Shown here piece by piece: positions 46,555 through 54,592 of a DNA stretch of 64,000 nt (position 1 is the stretch's first letter; each line of letters opens with the position of its first letter). This DNA comes from Fodinicola acaciae. GTDB lineage: Bacteria > Actinomycetota > Actinomycetes > Mycobacteriales > HKI-0501. The notes under the pieces were generated by a model. It was not told the origin of the DNA. It worked only from the letters and a program-made list of their open reading frames with translations, and made no database searches. Both the position numbers and the translations under genes were made by a program. The stretch lies in NCBI RefSeq assembly GCF_010993745.1, contig NZ_WOTN01000001.1, forward strand, positions 1,553,235 through 1,617,234, read 5' to 3'.

Positions 46555-47568
46555 ATGTCGCTGGCGGAGATCGCTCGGCGGGTGTACGAGCCCGACGACC
46601 GGCTGCTCGACCAGCTCGCCAAGACCGAAGGCGACCTGGTCGTGCTCGGCGCCGCCGGCAAGATGGGGGTCAGTCTGGCCCGGATGGCGGCCGCGGCGTT
46701 CGAACGGCTGCCCGGCGAGCGGCGCGTCTATGCGGTGTCGCGATTCAGCGATCAGGACGCACGCGCTGAGTTGGACCGCGCCGGCGTACGCACCGTCGCC
46801 GCCGACCTCACCGACGAGTCCGCGCTGGCCGCACTTCCGGACGCGCCAAACGTCGTTTACATGGTTGGCCGCAAATTCGGCACGTCGACCGACACCGCGA
46901 CCACCTGGGCTCTGAACGCCTACCTGCCTGGCCGGGTCGCGCAACGCTATGCCGGCGCGCGGATTTCCGCCTTTTCCAGCGGAAATGTCTACCCACTCGT
47001 GCCGGTTACCGCGGGTGGTGCTGACGAGAACGTGCCGGCCGACCCGGTCGGCGAGTACGCGCAGTCCTGCCTCGGCCGCGAACGCGTGCTCACCTATCAC
47101 GCGCAGGCGACCGGCAGTCCGCTCGCCATTGTCCGGCTCAATTACGCCATCGACTGCCGCTACGGCGTGCTGACCGACATCGCGCGAGCGGTCCAGGCCG
47201 GCGAGCCGGTCGATCTCGGCAACGGCATGGTCAACGTGGTGTGGCAGGGCGACGCCAACCGATATGCGCTCAGCGCACTCGCCTACGCGGACACCCCACC
47301 ACTGGTGCTCAACGTGACCGGTCCGGAGGCCTCGTCCGTACGCTGGCTGGCTCACGAGCTCGGCCGGCGGCTCGGCCGTGAGCCGGTTTTCGTTGGCAGC
47401 GAAGCCGAAACGGCGCTGCTGTCCAACGCCGCTCGCTGCTTCGGCCTGTTCGGCTATCCCGGCGTCAGCCTGGCCGAGATGCTCGACTGGACCGTCGCCT
47501 GGCTGACCGAAGGCGGCCAGCTCCTCGACAAACCCACGCATTTCACCGAGCGCAAGGGCAACTTCTGA
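46555..47568 (+). CDS. NAD-dependent epimerase/dehydratase family protein
   Basis: 337-residue extended-SDR protein. The nucleotide-binding loop reads VVLGAAGKMGVSL near residue 31; an atypical active-site region SAFSSGNVYPL holds the serine, and the usual YxxxK appears altered (EYAQSCLGRER, near residue 167), so a different or weakened catalytic set is possible. C-terminal sequence NVTGPEASSVRWLAHELGRRLGREPVFVG is typical of sugar-nucleotide or sugar epimerases. ATG 46555 has GAGGAGG six bases upstream, favouring it over ATG 46525. It overlaps the next gene by one base. Confidence 0.85.
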   Translation: MSLAEIARRVYEPDDRLLDQLAKTEGDLVVLGAAGKMGVSLARMAAAAFERLPGERRVYAVSRFSDQDARAELDRAGVRTVAADLTDESALAALPDAPNVVYMVGRKFGTSTDTATTWALNAYLPGRVAQRYAGARISAFSSGNVYPLVPVTAGGADENVPADPVGEYAQSCLGRERVLTYHAQATGSPLAIVRLNYAIDCRYGVLTDIARAVQAGEPVDLGNGMVNVVWQGDANRYALSALAYADTPPLVLNVTGPEASSVRWLAHELGRRLGREPVFVGSEAETALLSNAARCFGLFGYPGVSLAEMLDWTVAWLTEGGQLLDKPTHFTERKGNF

Positions 47569-48542
47569 TGCTGACCGCGGAAAGACGGTCGCGGCTGCGC
47601 GACGGCGTGGTGATTCCGGCGCATCCGCTGGCGTTGCGCGCCGACCGGAGCCTCGACGAGCCGCGGCAGCGCGCACTTACCCGCTATTACGTGGAATCCG
47701 GCGCCGGCGGTGTCGCGGTCGGCGTACACACCACACAGTTCGAGATCCGCGACCACGGTTTGTACGAGCCGGTGCTGACCTGCGCCGCGCAGGAAGCCGG
47801 TGACGCACTGCTGGTCGCCGGTGTGCTCGGACCGACCGAAAGGGCCGTCAACGAGGCAAAACTGGCCGCGGACCTCGGCTACGATCTCGCGCTGGTCGCC
47901 CTGCCGGGCTGGGGATCGGCGCCGGAGGCCGACATTCTCGACGGCATCGCCGCGATCGGTGAGATCATGCCGGTTTTCGGTTTCTATCTGCAGCCGGCAC
48001 TCGGCCAGCGCCGCTTCGGCTACGAGTTTTGGCGCGCGTACGCGGAAATACCGGCGGTCGAGGCGATCAAGATCGCGCCGTTCGACCGCTATGCGACGCT
48101 CGACGTCGTACGCGCCGTCGTCGACTCCGGACGCGAGATCGCGCTCTACACCGGAAACGACGACAACATCGTCGTGGATCTGCTGACGCCATACCGATTC
48201 GGTGACACGACTGTCCACATTGTCGGCGGTCTGCTGGGACAGTGGGCCGTGTGGACACCGGCCGCCGTCGCGTTGCACGCCGAATGCCGCGCGATCGTCC
48301 GAGCCGGCGGTCCCGTGCCGCTGGAACTGCTGACCCGCGCGACGCAGCTGACCGACGCGAACGCGGCGGTTTTCGACGCGGCCAACGGCTTCGCCGGCAG
48401 CATAGCCGGCGTCAACGAGGTGCTGACCCGCGAAGGCCGGCTGGCCGGCAACTGGTGCCTCGCCGACCACGAGCGGCTTTCGCCTGGCCAGGCCGACGAA
48501 ATCACGCGTGTCGCCGCCGCGTACCCACGCGTCGCGTCGTGA
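47568..48542 (+). CDS. DapA-like (DHDPS/NAL family) class I aldolase 1
   Basis: 324-residue TIM-barrel Schiff-base aldolase. The proton-relay tyrosine is Y140 (FGFYLQPAL) and the Schiff-base lysine K168 (EAIKIAPFDRY); the family's second glycine motif is AGVLGPTERAV. Related enzymes cleave or form 2-keto-3-deoxy acids, N-acetylneuraminate or dihydrodipicolinate. Beside an epimerase and a sugar importer, cleavage of a keto-deoxy sugar acid is likely. Its start overlaps the epimerase stop, and it is followed by the putative regulator gene. Confidence 0.88.
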   Translation: MLTAERRSRLRDGVVIPAHPLALRADRSLDEPRQRALTRYYVESGAGGVAVGVHTTQFEIRDHGLYEPVLTCAAQEAGDALLVAGVLGPTERAVNEAKLAADLGYDLALVALPGWGSAPEADILDGIAAIGEIMPVFGFYLQPALGQRRFGYEFWRAYAEIPAVEAIKIAPFDRYATLDVVRAVVDSGREIALYTGNDDNIVVDLLTPYRFGDTTVHIVGGLLGQWAVWTPAAVALHAECRAIVRAGGPVPLELLTRATQLTDANAAVFDAANGFAGSIAGVNEVLTREGRLAGNWCLADHERLSPGQADEITRVAAAYPRVAS

Positions 48543-48562
48543 CGTGGCACGATGCTGGCGTG

Positions 48563-49822
48563 ATGGCCAGTGTACGGACAGCCGAGGCACAGGGGACGAT
48601 CGCGGTGATCGGCCCCCCCGACCTCGTGCCGCTGGTCGTGCAGGTCGCCAACCGCGACTTCGGTAACCTGCGGATCCTGCCGATGCCATACCGAAACGAG
48701 ACCGAGGCGGTCGAGCTGGTGCGCAACCGGCCGCCGGAGGTCGACGGCTGGCTGTTCACCGGCACGATCCCTTACACGCTCGCACAACAAGCCGGCGTGT
48801 TGGACCGGCCGGCCACCTACATCACCTACTCCGGCGCCACCCTTTACCGGGTTTTGGTGGAACTGCTGTCCAGTGGACGCACGGTCGACCGGATCAGCAT
48901 CGACACGCTCGACCGCGACCAGGTGGTCGAGGCGATGCGCGACGCGGCGCTGCCGATCGACGGCGTACGGGTGATGGAGTTCCGGCCCGGTCGCGACGCC
49001 GCGCAGTTTGCCGATTTCCACCGGAAGTCCGCCCGCGGCGCGACCAGCAGCGTGGCCATCACCTGCGTACGGTCGGTCTACGACGAGCTGAGCGGCGAGA
49101 TGGAGATCCACCGGCTGGCGCCGGCGATCGTGTCCGTACGCGCCGCGTTGCAGACAATCGCACTCGCCTGCCTCGGCAGGGTGACGGCGGATGCCCAGGT
49201 TGTGCTTGGTTTCGTTGATGTTTCCGATCCGGATCCGGAGCTCGCCGACGACGTGACGGCCCTCGCGGCGAGCCTGTTCACCTTGCACGAAGGCCGATAT
49301 CTGCTCGTCACCACGCGCGGCATCCTGGAGGAGACGACCAATGGCTTCCAGCAACTGCCGCTGCTTTCCTCGCTGAGCCAACGACACATGTGGGCTCATG
49401 TCGGCCTCGGCGTCGGCCGGTCAGCGGCCGAAGCCGAGGCGTTGGCGCGGCGAGCATTGGCGCGATGCCGCGCCACCGGGCCGTTTTCTGCCTTCGTGTC
49501 GCTCGGAAATGGCGGCGACCTGATGTTGGCCGGCGGCGATCAGCCGTCCGCGGCAAGCGACGAGCCGATCCCGGTGGCGGTCGCCGCGCGGCGATCGGGA
49601 CTGTCACGGGGAAATCTCGACCGGCTCAAGGCGATGTTGGACCAGCACGGCGACGATGGCGTGACCGCGAGCGACATCGCGGAAGCTCTCGATGTCGAGC
49701 CGCGGTCGGCACGTCGTACGCTCAAACGGCTGGAACGGGCCGGAGTCGCGCAGCCCGTCGGTCGCGTCCTGGCCGGCACCTCCGGCCGCCCGCCGATCGT
49801 CTATCGCGTACGCCTCAAATAG
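48563..49822 (+). CDS. putative winged-helix regulator with novel N-terminal sensor
   Basis: 419-residue soluble protein. Residues about 10-160 look like an alpha/beta sensor domain (TIAVIGPPDLVPLVVQVA; YITYSGATLYRVLVELL). Residues about 270-335 (MWAHVGLGVGRSAAEAEALARRALARC) resemble a degenerate GGDEF or GTP-cyclohydrolase-III-like fold by eye. The C-terminal 65 residues form a winged helix (VTASDIAEALDVEPRSARRTLKRLERAGVAQPVG). I do not recognise a named family. Being the only regulator inside the cluster, it is the best candidate to read the shared motif. A GTG three bases upstream is an alternative start. Its 3' end overlaps the convergent propeller gene by 8 bp. Confidence 0.7.
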   Translation: MASVRTAEAQGTIAVIGPPDLVPLVVQVANRDFGNLRILPMPYRNETEAVELVRNRPPEVDGWLFTGTIPYTLAQQAGVLDRPATYITYSGATLYRVLVELLSSGRTVDRISIDTLDRDQVVEAMRDAALPIDGVRVMEFRPGRDAAQFADFHRKSARGATSSVAITCVRSVYDELSGEMEIHRLAPAIVSVRAALQTIALACLGRVTADAQVVLGFVDVSDPDPELADDVTALAASLFTLHEGRYLLVTTRGILEETTNGFQQLPLLSSLSQRHMWAHVGLGVGRSAAEAEALARRALARCRATGPFSAFVSLGNGGDLMLAGGDQPSAASDEPIPVAVAARRSGLSRGNLDRLKAMLDQHGDDGVTASDIAEALDVEPRSARRTLKRLERAGVAQPVGRVLAGTSGRPPIVYRVRLK

Positions 49823-51785
49823 CGTCCACGCGATACAGGGTCGCGTTGTCGCCGAGGAAGACCCGGCCATCCTGATGTACGGCCAAAAACTGCGCCGTGC
49901 GCTGCACGACGGTCGTGACGGCCAGCGTCGAGCGGGCGACGCGTACGAGCGTGTTGGCGGCCAGCACGTAGAAACTGTCCGATCCGGCGTGATAGGCCAG
50001 CCGGCCGGTGCCCGACGGCACCGTGACCTGGCGCGTGACCGTACGCGTCGGGACATCGAACGCGAAGAGTTTTCCGCCAGCCAGGCCCCATATCTCACCG
50101 GCCGCCGACACCAGGCCGTCGACGGCCTTCGCGCCAGGCACCGTGACCTCGAACGTTTTCGCGTCCGCGGCGAGGTCAAAGCCGAAGATCTTCGCCTCAG
50201 ACTGCGTCGGTGCCGGCACCGAATAGCCGCCGTAGACGCTGGTGCCGCCGATGATCTGGCCGGACGCGTACGCGAGCGCCACGATCGACTGGTCGGTCAC
50301 CACCGGACGATGGACGCGCGAGGCGCTGGACGCCTTGTCCACGATGACCAAAGCGCCGCCGAGGGTCGTGTTTGGCATCGTGCCGTACGCGACGTGGTCG
50401 CCGGCGTCGACGCTCGCGCGCGCACGGACCTGGTCGATGTCCTTGAGATCCACCACCTTCACCGGATTTTCCGGCCCGGAGCCAGGCGAATATTCCATGC
50501 TGTTCCAGGACAGGGCAGGGTCGTAGCGATAGAACCGCGAGTCGGGATAGGTGCCGAGCCAGATCGTCGTGCCGAGGTCGAGCACGCTTTCGGTCTGAGC
50601 GAAGCGGTTGAACGACGGCTTGCCGGTGCTTGGGTCGACCTGCGCCAGGCCACCGTTCAGATAGCCGCCGGCCCACAGCCGGCCGGTCGCGCCGACGCTG
50701 AGGCTGGCCAGCGGAATCGGCTCACCCGGCACGTCGGTCAGCCGCACGTCGGACTTGCGCGTGCGAGGGTTGTAGCGGAACATCTCGCCGCGCCACAGCA
50801 AACCGATCAGCGTCGGTCCAGGCCAGTCCCGGTCGCGCAGATCGACCCAGCCAATCCCCCGGTTGTTGACCACGCGACCGGCGAACGTCAGTCCCGTGCC
50901 GGTTTCCTTGCCGGTCGCCGGTTTCAGTGCGGTCAGCTCACTGTTTCGGGTGTAGTAGACCAATCCACCCGGTCCAGGCGCGGAAACGTCCAGTCCGGCA
51001 ACGTTGTCCAGCAGCGGTCCCCACTTTTGGCCGCGAATGTCCCAGATCCCGAGCCTTCCGGTGATGGCGACGCCGAACCGTGCGTACACGCGACCGTCGT
51101 ACGCGTTCAGGTCATAGACGGTCTGGCCGGCACTGACGCCGGCCGGCAGCGGCAGCTCGCGTTTCGCGCCGGTCACCTTGTCGATCTCGATCAGATGCGG
51201 ATCCGGTTGCGTGCCGGCGTAGATTTTCGAGCCGTACTCGGTGATGCTGCGTGCGTACGAGAAGCCGGGCAGGATCGTGCCGTAGTCGCGCACCGTGCCG
51301 TCCGGGTGACAGGCGAACACCTTGGCGTTTGGATACGTACAGCCAAAAACGACACCGCAGGAGTCGACGACCAGCCGCCAGATGTAGGTTTCCGCCGGCA
51401 GCGGCAGGCCGAGGTTTTCCACCGGCGAGTTCCGGCCTGGTTTGCGGCGATAGAGCTGGCCGGTGCCGTACGCGCCCACCCACACCGTGCCATCCGGCCC
51501 GACGGCCACCGCGTACGAACCCGGCGCACCCTCCAAGGCCTGATACGTCAGTGTTTTCCCGGTTTTCGGATCGATCGAAACCAGGTGCGCCGGCTCGCCG
51601 CTCGCTGCCGACCACATCACCGGCCGGCCTTCCGGACCGGGACCGATCGCGCCGCCGATCAACAGCACGTCGCTCAACGGAATGCCGAGCTCGGTCACCG
51701 TGGCGGCCGCCGCCGGTGCCGGCAAGGCCGCCGCCGCAAGCGTGCCGCCAGCGGCGGCGAGAAATGTCCTACGTGACACGATCAT
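49815..51785 (-). CDS. Tat-exported beta-propeller protein (656 aa)
   Basis: Exported propeller protein with the twin-arginine signal SRRTFLAAAGG. Blades of the type GTVWVGAYGTGQLYRRKPG, GVVFGCTYPNAKVFACHPDG and GRLWAGGYLNGGLAQVDPSTG repeat through the protein. It is paralogous to the Sec-exported propeller at 40444-42561 (compare AETYIWRLVVDSCGVVFGCTYPNAKVF with AYIYGLTPGENGVIYGGTYPNTHAF, and VVTDQSIVAL with IVTDQTVASI). Tat export suggests folding or cofactor loading before export. Its promoter region carries motif site 3. Function is unknown; glycan binding or lyase activity are possibilities. Confidence 0.8.
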   Translation of the reverse strand: MIVSRRTFLAAAGGTLAAAALPAPAAAATVTELGIPLSDVLLIGGAIGPGPEGRPVMWSAASGEPAHLVSIDPKTGKTLTYQALEGAPGSYAVAVGPDGTVWVGAYGTGQLYRRKPGRNSPVENLGLPLPAETYIWRLVVDSCGVVFGCTYPNAKVFACHPDGTVRDYGTILPGFSYARSITEYGSKIYAGTQPDPHLIEIDKVTGAKRELPLPAGVSAGQTVYDLNAYDGRVYARFGVAITGRLGIWDIRGQKWGPLLDNVAGLDVSAPGPGGLVYYTRNSELTALKPATGKETGTGLTFAGRVVNNRGIGWVDLRDRDWPGPTLIGLLWRGEMFRYNPRTRKSDVRLTDVPGEPIPLASLSVGATGRLWAGGYLNGGLAQVDPSTGKPSFNRFAQTESVLDLGTTIWLGTYPDSRFYRYDPALSWNSMEYSPGSGPENPVKVVDLKDIDQVRARASVDAGDHVAYGTMPNTTLGGALVIVDKASSASRVHRPVVTDQSIVALAYASGQIIGGTSVYGGYSVPAPTQSEAKIFGFDLAADAKTFEVTVPGAKAVDGLVSAAGEIWGLAGGKLFAFDVPTRTVTRQVTVPSGTGRLAYHAGSDSFYVLAANTLVRVARSTLAVTTVVQRTAQFLAVHQDGRVFLGDNATLYRVDAI

Positions 51786-51795
51786 GCGGCGTCTC

Positions 51796-51860
51796 CAATT
51801 ACGGTCATGTCTCTAATTGGTCGCTGCGTGCACGCTAGCCGCGCTTCCACTCGCGGTCAA
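51796..51860 (-). promoter_or_regulatory. promoter and operator site 3 of the Tat propeller gene
   Basis: On the minus strand TTGACC (51855-51860), 17 bp and TAGCGT (51832-51837) form a promoter nearly identical to that of the importer operon. Downstream lies CAATTACGGTCATGTC (51796-51811, plus strand), flanked by CCAATTA/TAATTGG arms. The site lies between the promoter and the gene start at 51785. Confidence 0.6.
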
Positions 51861-51865
51861 CGGTC

Positions 51866-51894
51866 TTGCTTCGACTTACGGTCGTGGCCATAAT
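51866..51894 (+). promoter_or_regulatory. promoter and operator site 4 of the aminotransferase operon (leaderless)
   Basis: TTGCTT (51866-51871), 17 bp, CATAAT (51889-51894). The motif copy TTACGGTCGTGGCC (51876-51889), identical over 14 bp to that in site 1, fills the spacer, an arrangement expected for repression. The -10 ends seven bases before ATG 51902, so transcription should begin at or next to the start codon and give a leaderless message; no ribosome binding site is present. Confidence 0.6.
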
Positions 51895-51901
51895 CGACGT
51901 C

Positions 51902-53137
51902 ATGACGCTCGCGATCGACGGCGGCACGCCGGTGCGGACGGCTCCGATGCCGACCGTGCTCGACGCATCCGGCCGGACCTTCGGCGCGGCCGAGGCCGCC
52001 GCCGCGACCCGAGCGATCGCCTCCGGCGCGCTGTGGCGCGTCACCGGCACCGAGGTCGCGGCGCTGGAAACGGAATTCGCCGACTACATCGGCGCTTCGC
52101 ACGCGGTGGCAAGCACGTCCGGCACCGCTGCTCTGCATTTGGCGGTCGCGGCACTGGATGTGGAGCCGGGCGACGAGATCATCGTGCCGCCGATCACCGA
52201 TTTCGGCACGGTCATAGCCGTCCTGGCCTGCAACGCGGTGCCGGTCTTCGCCGACGTCGACCCGGTGACCGGCTGCCTCACGGCCGACTCGGTGCGCGCC
52301 TGCCTGTCCGAGCGTACGCGTGCGGTCATCCCGGTCCATCTTTTCGGCGGACCCGCACCAATCGACGACATCGTCGCACTCTGTCGGCCGCGCGGCATCG
52401 CGGTGATCGAGGACTGTGCTCAGGCATATCTGACGATTCCGTCCGGTGGCGCCAGTTTCGCCGGCACCCGCGGAGATATCGGCTGTTTCAGCCTGCAGCA
52501 GTCCAAGCACATCAGCGCCGGCGACGGCGGCCTGACCGTCACCGACAACCCGGATTTCGCTCGCCGCATGCGGCTTTTCGCCGACAAGGGCTGGCCGCGC
52601 GACACCGGTGAGCGTACGCACCTGCATTTCGGCCTCAACTATCGGATGAACGAGATGGTCGGCGCGGTCGCCCGGGTCCAGCTGACCCGGCTCGCGGACG
52701 TGGTCGCAGCCCGGCGCGCGGTCGCACGCCGGCTTGTCGCGGAGCTCGGCGCACTCCCCGGGCTGCGGCTGCCCGCCGACACACGGCAGCACAGCTTCTG
52801 GCTTTTCCCCATTCTCATTGACCTTCCGGTCGGCAACGGCGATTTCGGCAAGGCGCTGGCCGCCGAAGGCATCACCGCCAACGCCGGTTATCTGGACCGT
52901 CCGGTCTATCTGACGCCGGCGCTGACCGAGCGGCGGACCTACGGCACGTCCGGTTTTCCGTTGACCTCTCCCCCGGCACGCCGCGAATTCACCTACGCGG
53001 CTGGCGACTGTCCGGTGGCGGAGAAGCTCATCGGGCGTACGCTCCTCGTCCTGGACTGCAACGAACGCTTCACCGACCAGGACGTGACCGACATCGTGAC
53101 AGCGGTGCGAAAAGTCCACGAGCATTATGCGCGCTGA
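51902..53137 (+). CDS. DegT/DnrJ/EryC1/StrS family PLP aminotransferase
   Basis: 411-residue PLP-dependent enzyme of the sugar aminotransferase family. PLP-binding lysine K202 lies in LQQSKHISAGDGG, preceded by VIEDCAQAYL and STSGTAALHLAVAAL. Members add an amino group to keto-sugars or keto-cyclitols, or run in reverse to remove it. In a cluster with importer, aldolases and dehydrogenases, removal of an amino group from an imported amino-sugar is as likely as biosynthesis. The message is probably leaderless. It overlaps the next gene by 11 bp. Confidence 0.92.
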   Translation: MTLAIDGGTPVRTAPMPTVLDASGRTFGAAEAAAATRAIASGALWRVTGTEVAALETEFADYIGASHAVASTSGTAALHLAVAALDVEPGDEIIVPPITDFGTVIAVLACNAVPVFADVDPVTGCLTADSVRACLSERTRAVIPVHLFGGPAPIDDIVALCRPRGIAVIEDCAQAYLTIPSGGASFAGTRGDIGCFSLQQSKHISAGDGGLTVTDNPDFARRMRLFADKGWPRDTGERTHLHFGLNYRMNEMVGAVARVQLTRLADVVAARRAVARRLVAELGALPGLRLPADTRQHSFWLFPILIDLPVGNGDFGKALAAEGITANAGYLDRPVYLTPALTERRTYGTSGFPLTSPPARREFTYAAGDCPVAEKLIGRTLLVLDCNERFTDQDVTDIVTAVRKVHEHYAR

Positions 53138-53840
53138 TCCGATCGACATCGACTGCGACGTGCTCTGCGGCAGCTGGCCGCCGCGCGCGGAGCTCGACTT
53201 CAGCTGGCCGGCCGTACGCGCCAGGCTCGATGCCGCCGGCATCGAGAACGCGTTGGCGTGCTCCGGACGCGGCGCGTGGTTTGACGACGCCGACGGCAAC
53301 GCCGAAACTTTGGCCCTCGACAACGCGATTCCGGTCGGCACGGTCAACCTGCGCAACGCGCTACGGGCGACCGCTGTGCTCGATGACTTGCAGGCCGCAG
53401 GCGTGCGCGCGGTGCGGATTTTCGGACCACTGCAGGGTTGCGAGCCGCATTTTCCCGGCTATCGGCACGTGGTCGACGGCATTCTCGGTCGCGGCATGGT
53501 GCCGTTGGTGGAAGGCGACCTGCGGCACTGCTGGCAGCCGTTCGCGGATCGTGGCGCGCGCGTCGTGTTTTTGGACGTACACGCCTACCATCTCGCCGAC
53601 TTCATCCTGCTTGCGCGGCGTGAGCCGGGTTTCGTCGCCTCGACGCGACTGCTCAACGCTCCTGACTCCATCGAGACCGTCGTCGGTGAGGTCGGCGCGA
53701 GTCACCTCGCGTTCGGATCGCGTACGCCCCTGCACGACACCTCGCCTTCGGTGCTGCGGATGCGGCACGCACGACTGTCCGATGTGGACTGGACCGCGGT
53801 CACTGGCGGCACGATCCGGTCTCTACTGGAGAAAACGTGA
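53127..53840 (+). CDS. amidohydrolase-like protein lacking metal ligands (pseudoenzyme)
   Basis: 237-residue protein that by eye follows the small TIM-barrel amidohydrolase pattern of its downstream neighbour but has lost the metal site: IDIDCDVLCGSWP stands where VIDVHGHWGPW has HxH, and LAFGSRTPLHDTSPSVLRMRHARL stands where the neighbour has FGTDATLIDPAVSFGLVEDARL, with the ligand aspartate replaced. It overlaps the aminotransferase gene by 11 bp and the true amidohydrolase gene by 4 bp. A structural or regulatory partner of the active enzyme is a reasonable guess. Confidence 0.7.
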   Translation: MRADPIDIDCDVLCGSWPPRAELDFSWPAVRARLDAAGIENALACSGRGAWFDDADGNAETLALDNAIPVGTVNLRNALRATAVLDDLQAAGVRAVRIFGPLQGCEPHFPGYRHVVDGILGRGMVPLVEGDLRHCWQPFADRGARVVFLDVHAYHLADFILLARREPGFVASTRLLNAPDSIETVVGEVGASHLAFGSRTPLHDTSPSVLRMRHARLSDVDWTAVTGGTIRSLLEKT

Positions 53841-54592
53841 AAGACCATCCGGTCATCGACGTGCACGGCCACTGGGGGCCGTGGTTCTTCGCGATGGACA
53901 TCGGGGACGTACGGGAAAACCTGCGGGTGCTGGACGAGTGGCGCATCGACCTGCAGATCGTCTCGGCGTCCGAGGCCGTCACGTACGACGCACCTGGTGG
54001 CAACGCGAAGTTGGCGCGACTGCTGGAAGACCAGCCACGGCTGCGCGGATATGTCGTCTGCAACCCCAACGACCTGACCGCCTGCGAGGCCGATCTGCGC
54101 CGCTATCTGGCCACGGACTCCTTCGTCGGTGTCAAAATCCACACCAGCTATCCGCGGCGCGCCATCTCCGCTCCACAGATGCGTGATCTTTTCGCTCTGC
54201 TCAACGACTTCGACGCCGTGATCCTCATCCACACCTGGGGTGGCGACGTGCTCGACCTGCCCCGGCTGCTCGATGCCAACCCGCGGTTACGGGTGATCGC
54301 CGCACACATGGGAGCCGACCGGTGGGACCTCGCCGCGGAGGCCGCGAAAGACTGCGACCGGCTCTATCTTGAGCCGTCGTGCTCGATCACCGACGCCGGC
54401 CAGGTCGCGCACGTGGCCGCGCGCGTGCCGGAGGGGCAGCTGCTTTTCGGCACGGACGCGACACTTATCGACCCCGCGGTGTCTTTCGGCCTGGTGGAGG
54501 ACGCACGGCTGGCTCCGGCCACCGCCGAGGCGATGTACTGGCGCAACGCCGCCGAGCTCTTCGGCCTTCAGGACGCGGTCAGGGCGTCGTAG
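53837..54592 (+). CDS. amidohydrolase family (amidohydrolase_2) enzyme
   Basis: 251-residue metal-dependent TIM-barrel hydrolase or decarboxylase. Metal ligands are visible: HxH in VIDVHGHWG, histidine in VGVKIHTSYPRRA, histidine in IAAHMGADRW and the aspartate in LLFGTDATLID; the end YWRNAAELFGL is the family signature. Group members include lactone hydrolases and decarboxylases such as ACMSD. The GTG start overlaps the previous stop (GTGA). It may open a lactone or remove a group from the product of the aminotransferase. Confidence 0.88.
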   Translation: MKDHPVIDVHGHWGPWFFAMDIGDVRENLRVLDEWRIDLQIVSASEAVTYDAPGGNAKLARLLEDQPRLRGYVVCNPNDLTACEADLRRYLATDSFVGVKIHTSYPRRAISAPQMRDLFALLNDFDAVILIHTWGGDVLDLPRLLDANPRLRVIAAHMGADRWDLAAEAAKDCDRLYLEPSCSITDAGQVAHVAARVPEGQLLFGTDATLIDPAVSFGLVEDARLAPATAEAMYWRNAAELFGLQDAVRAS

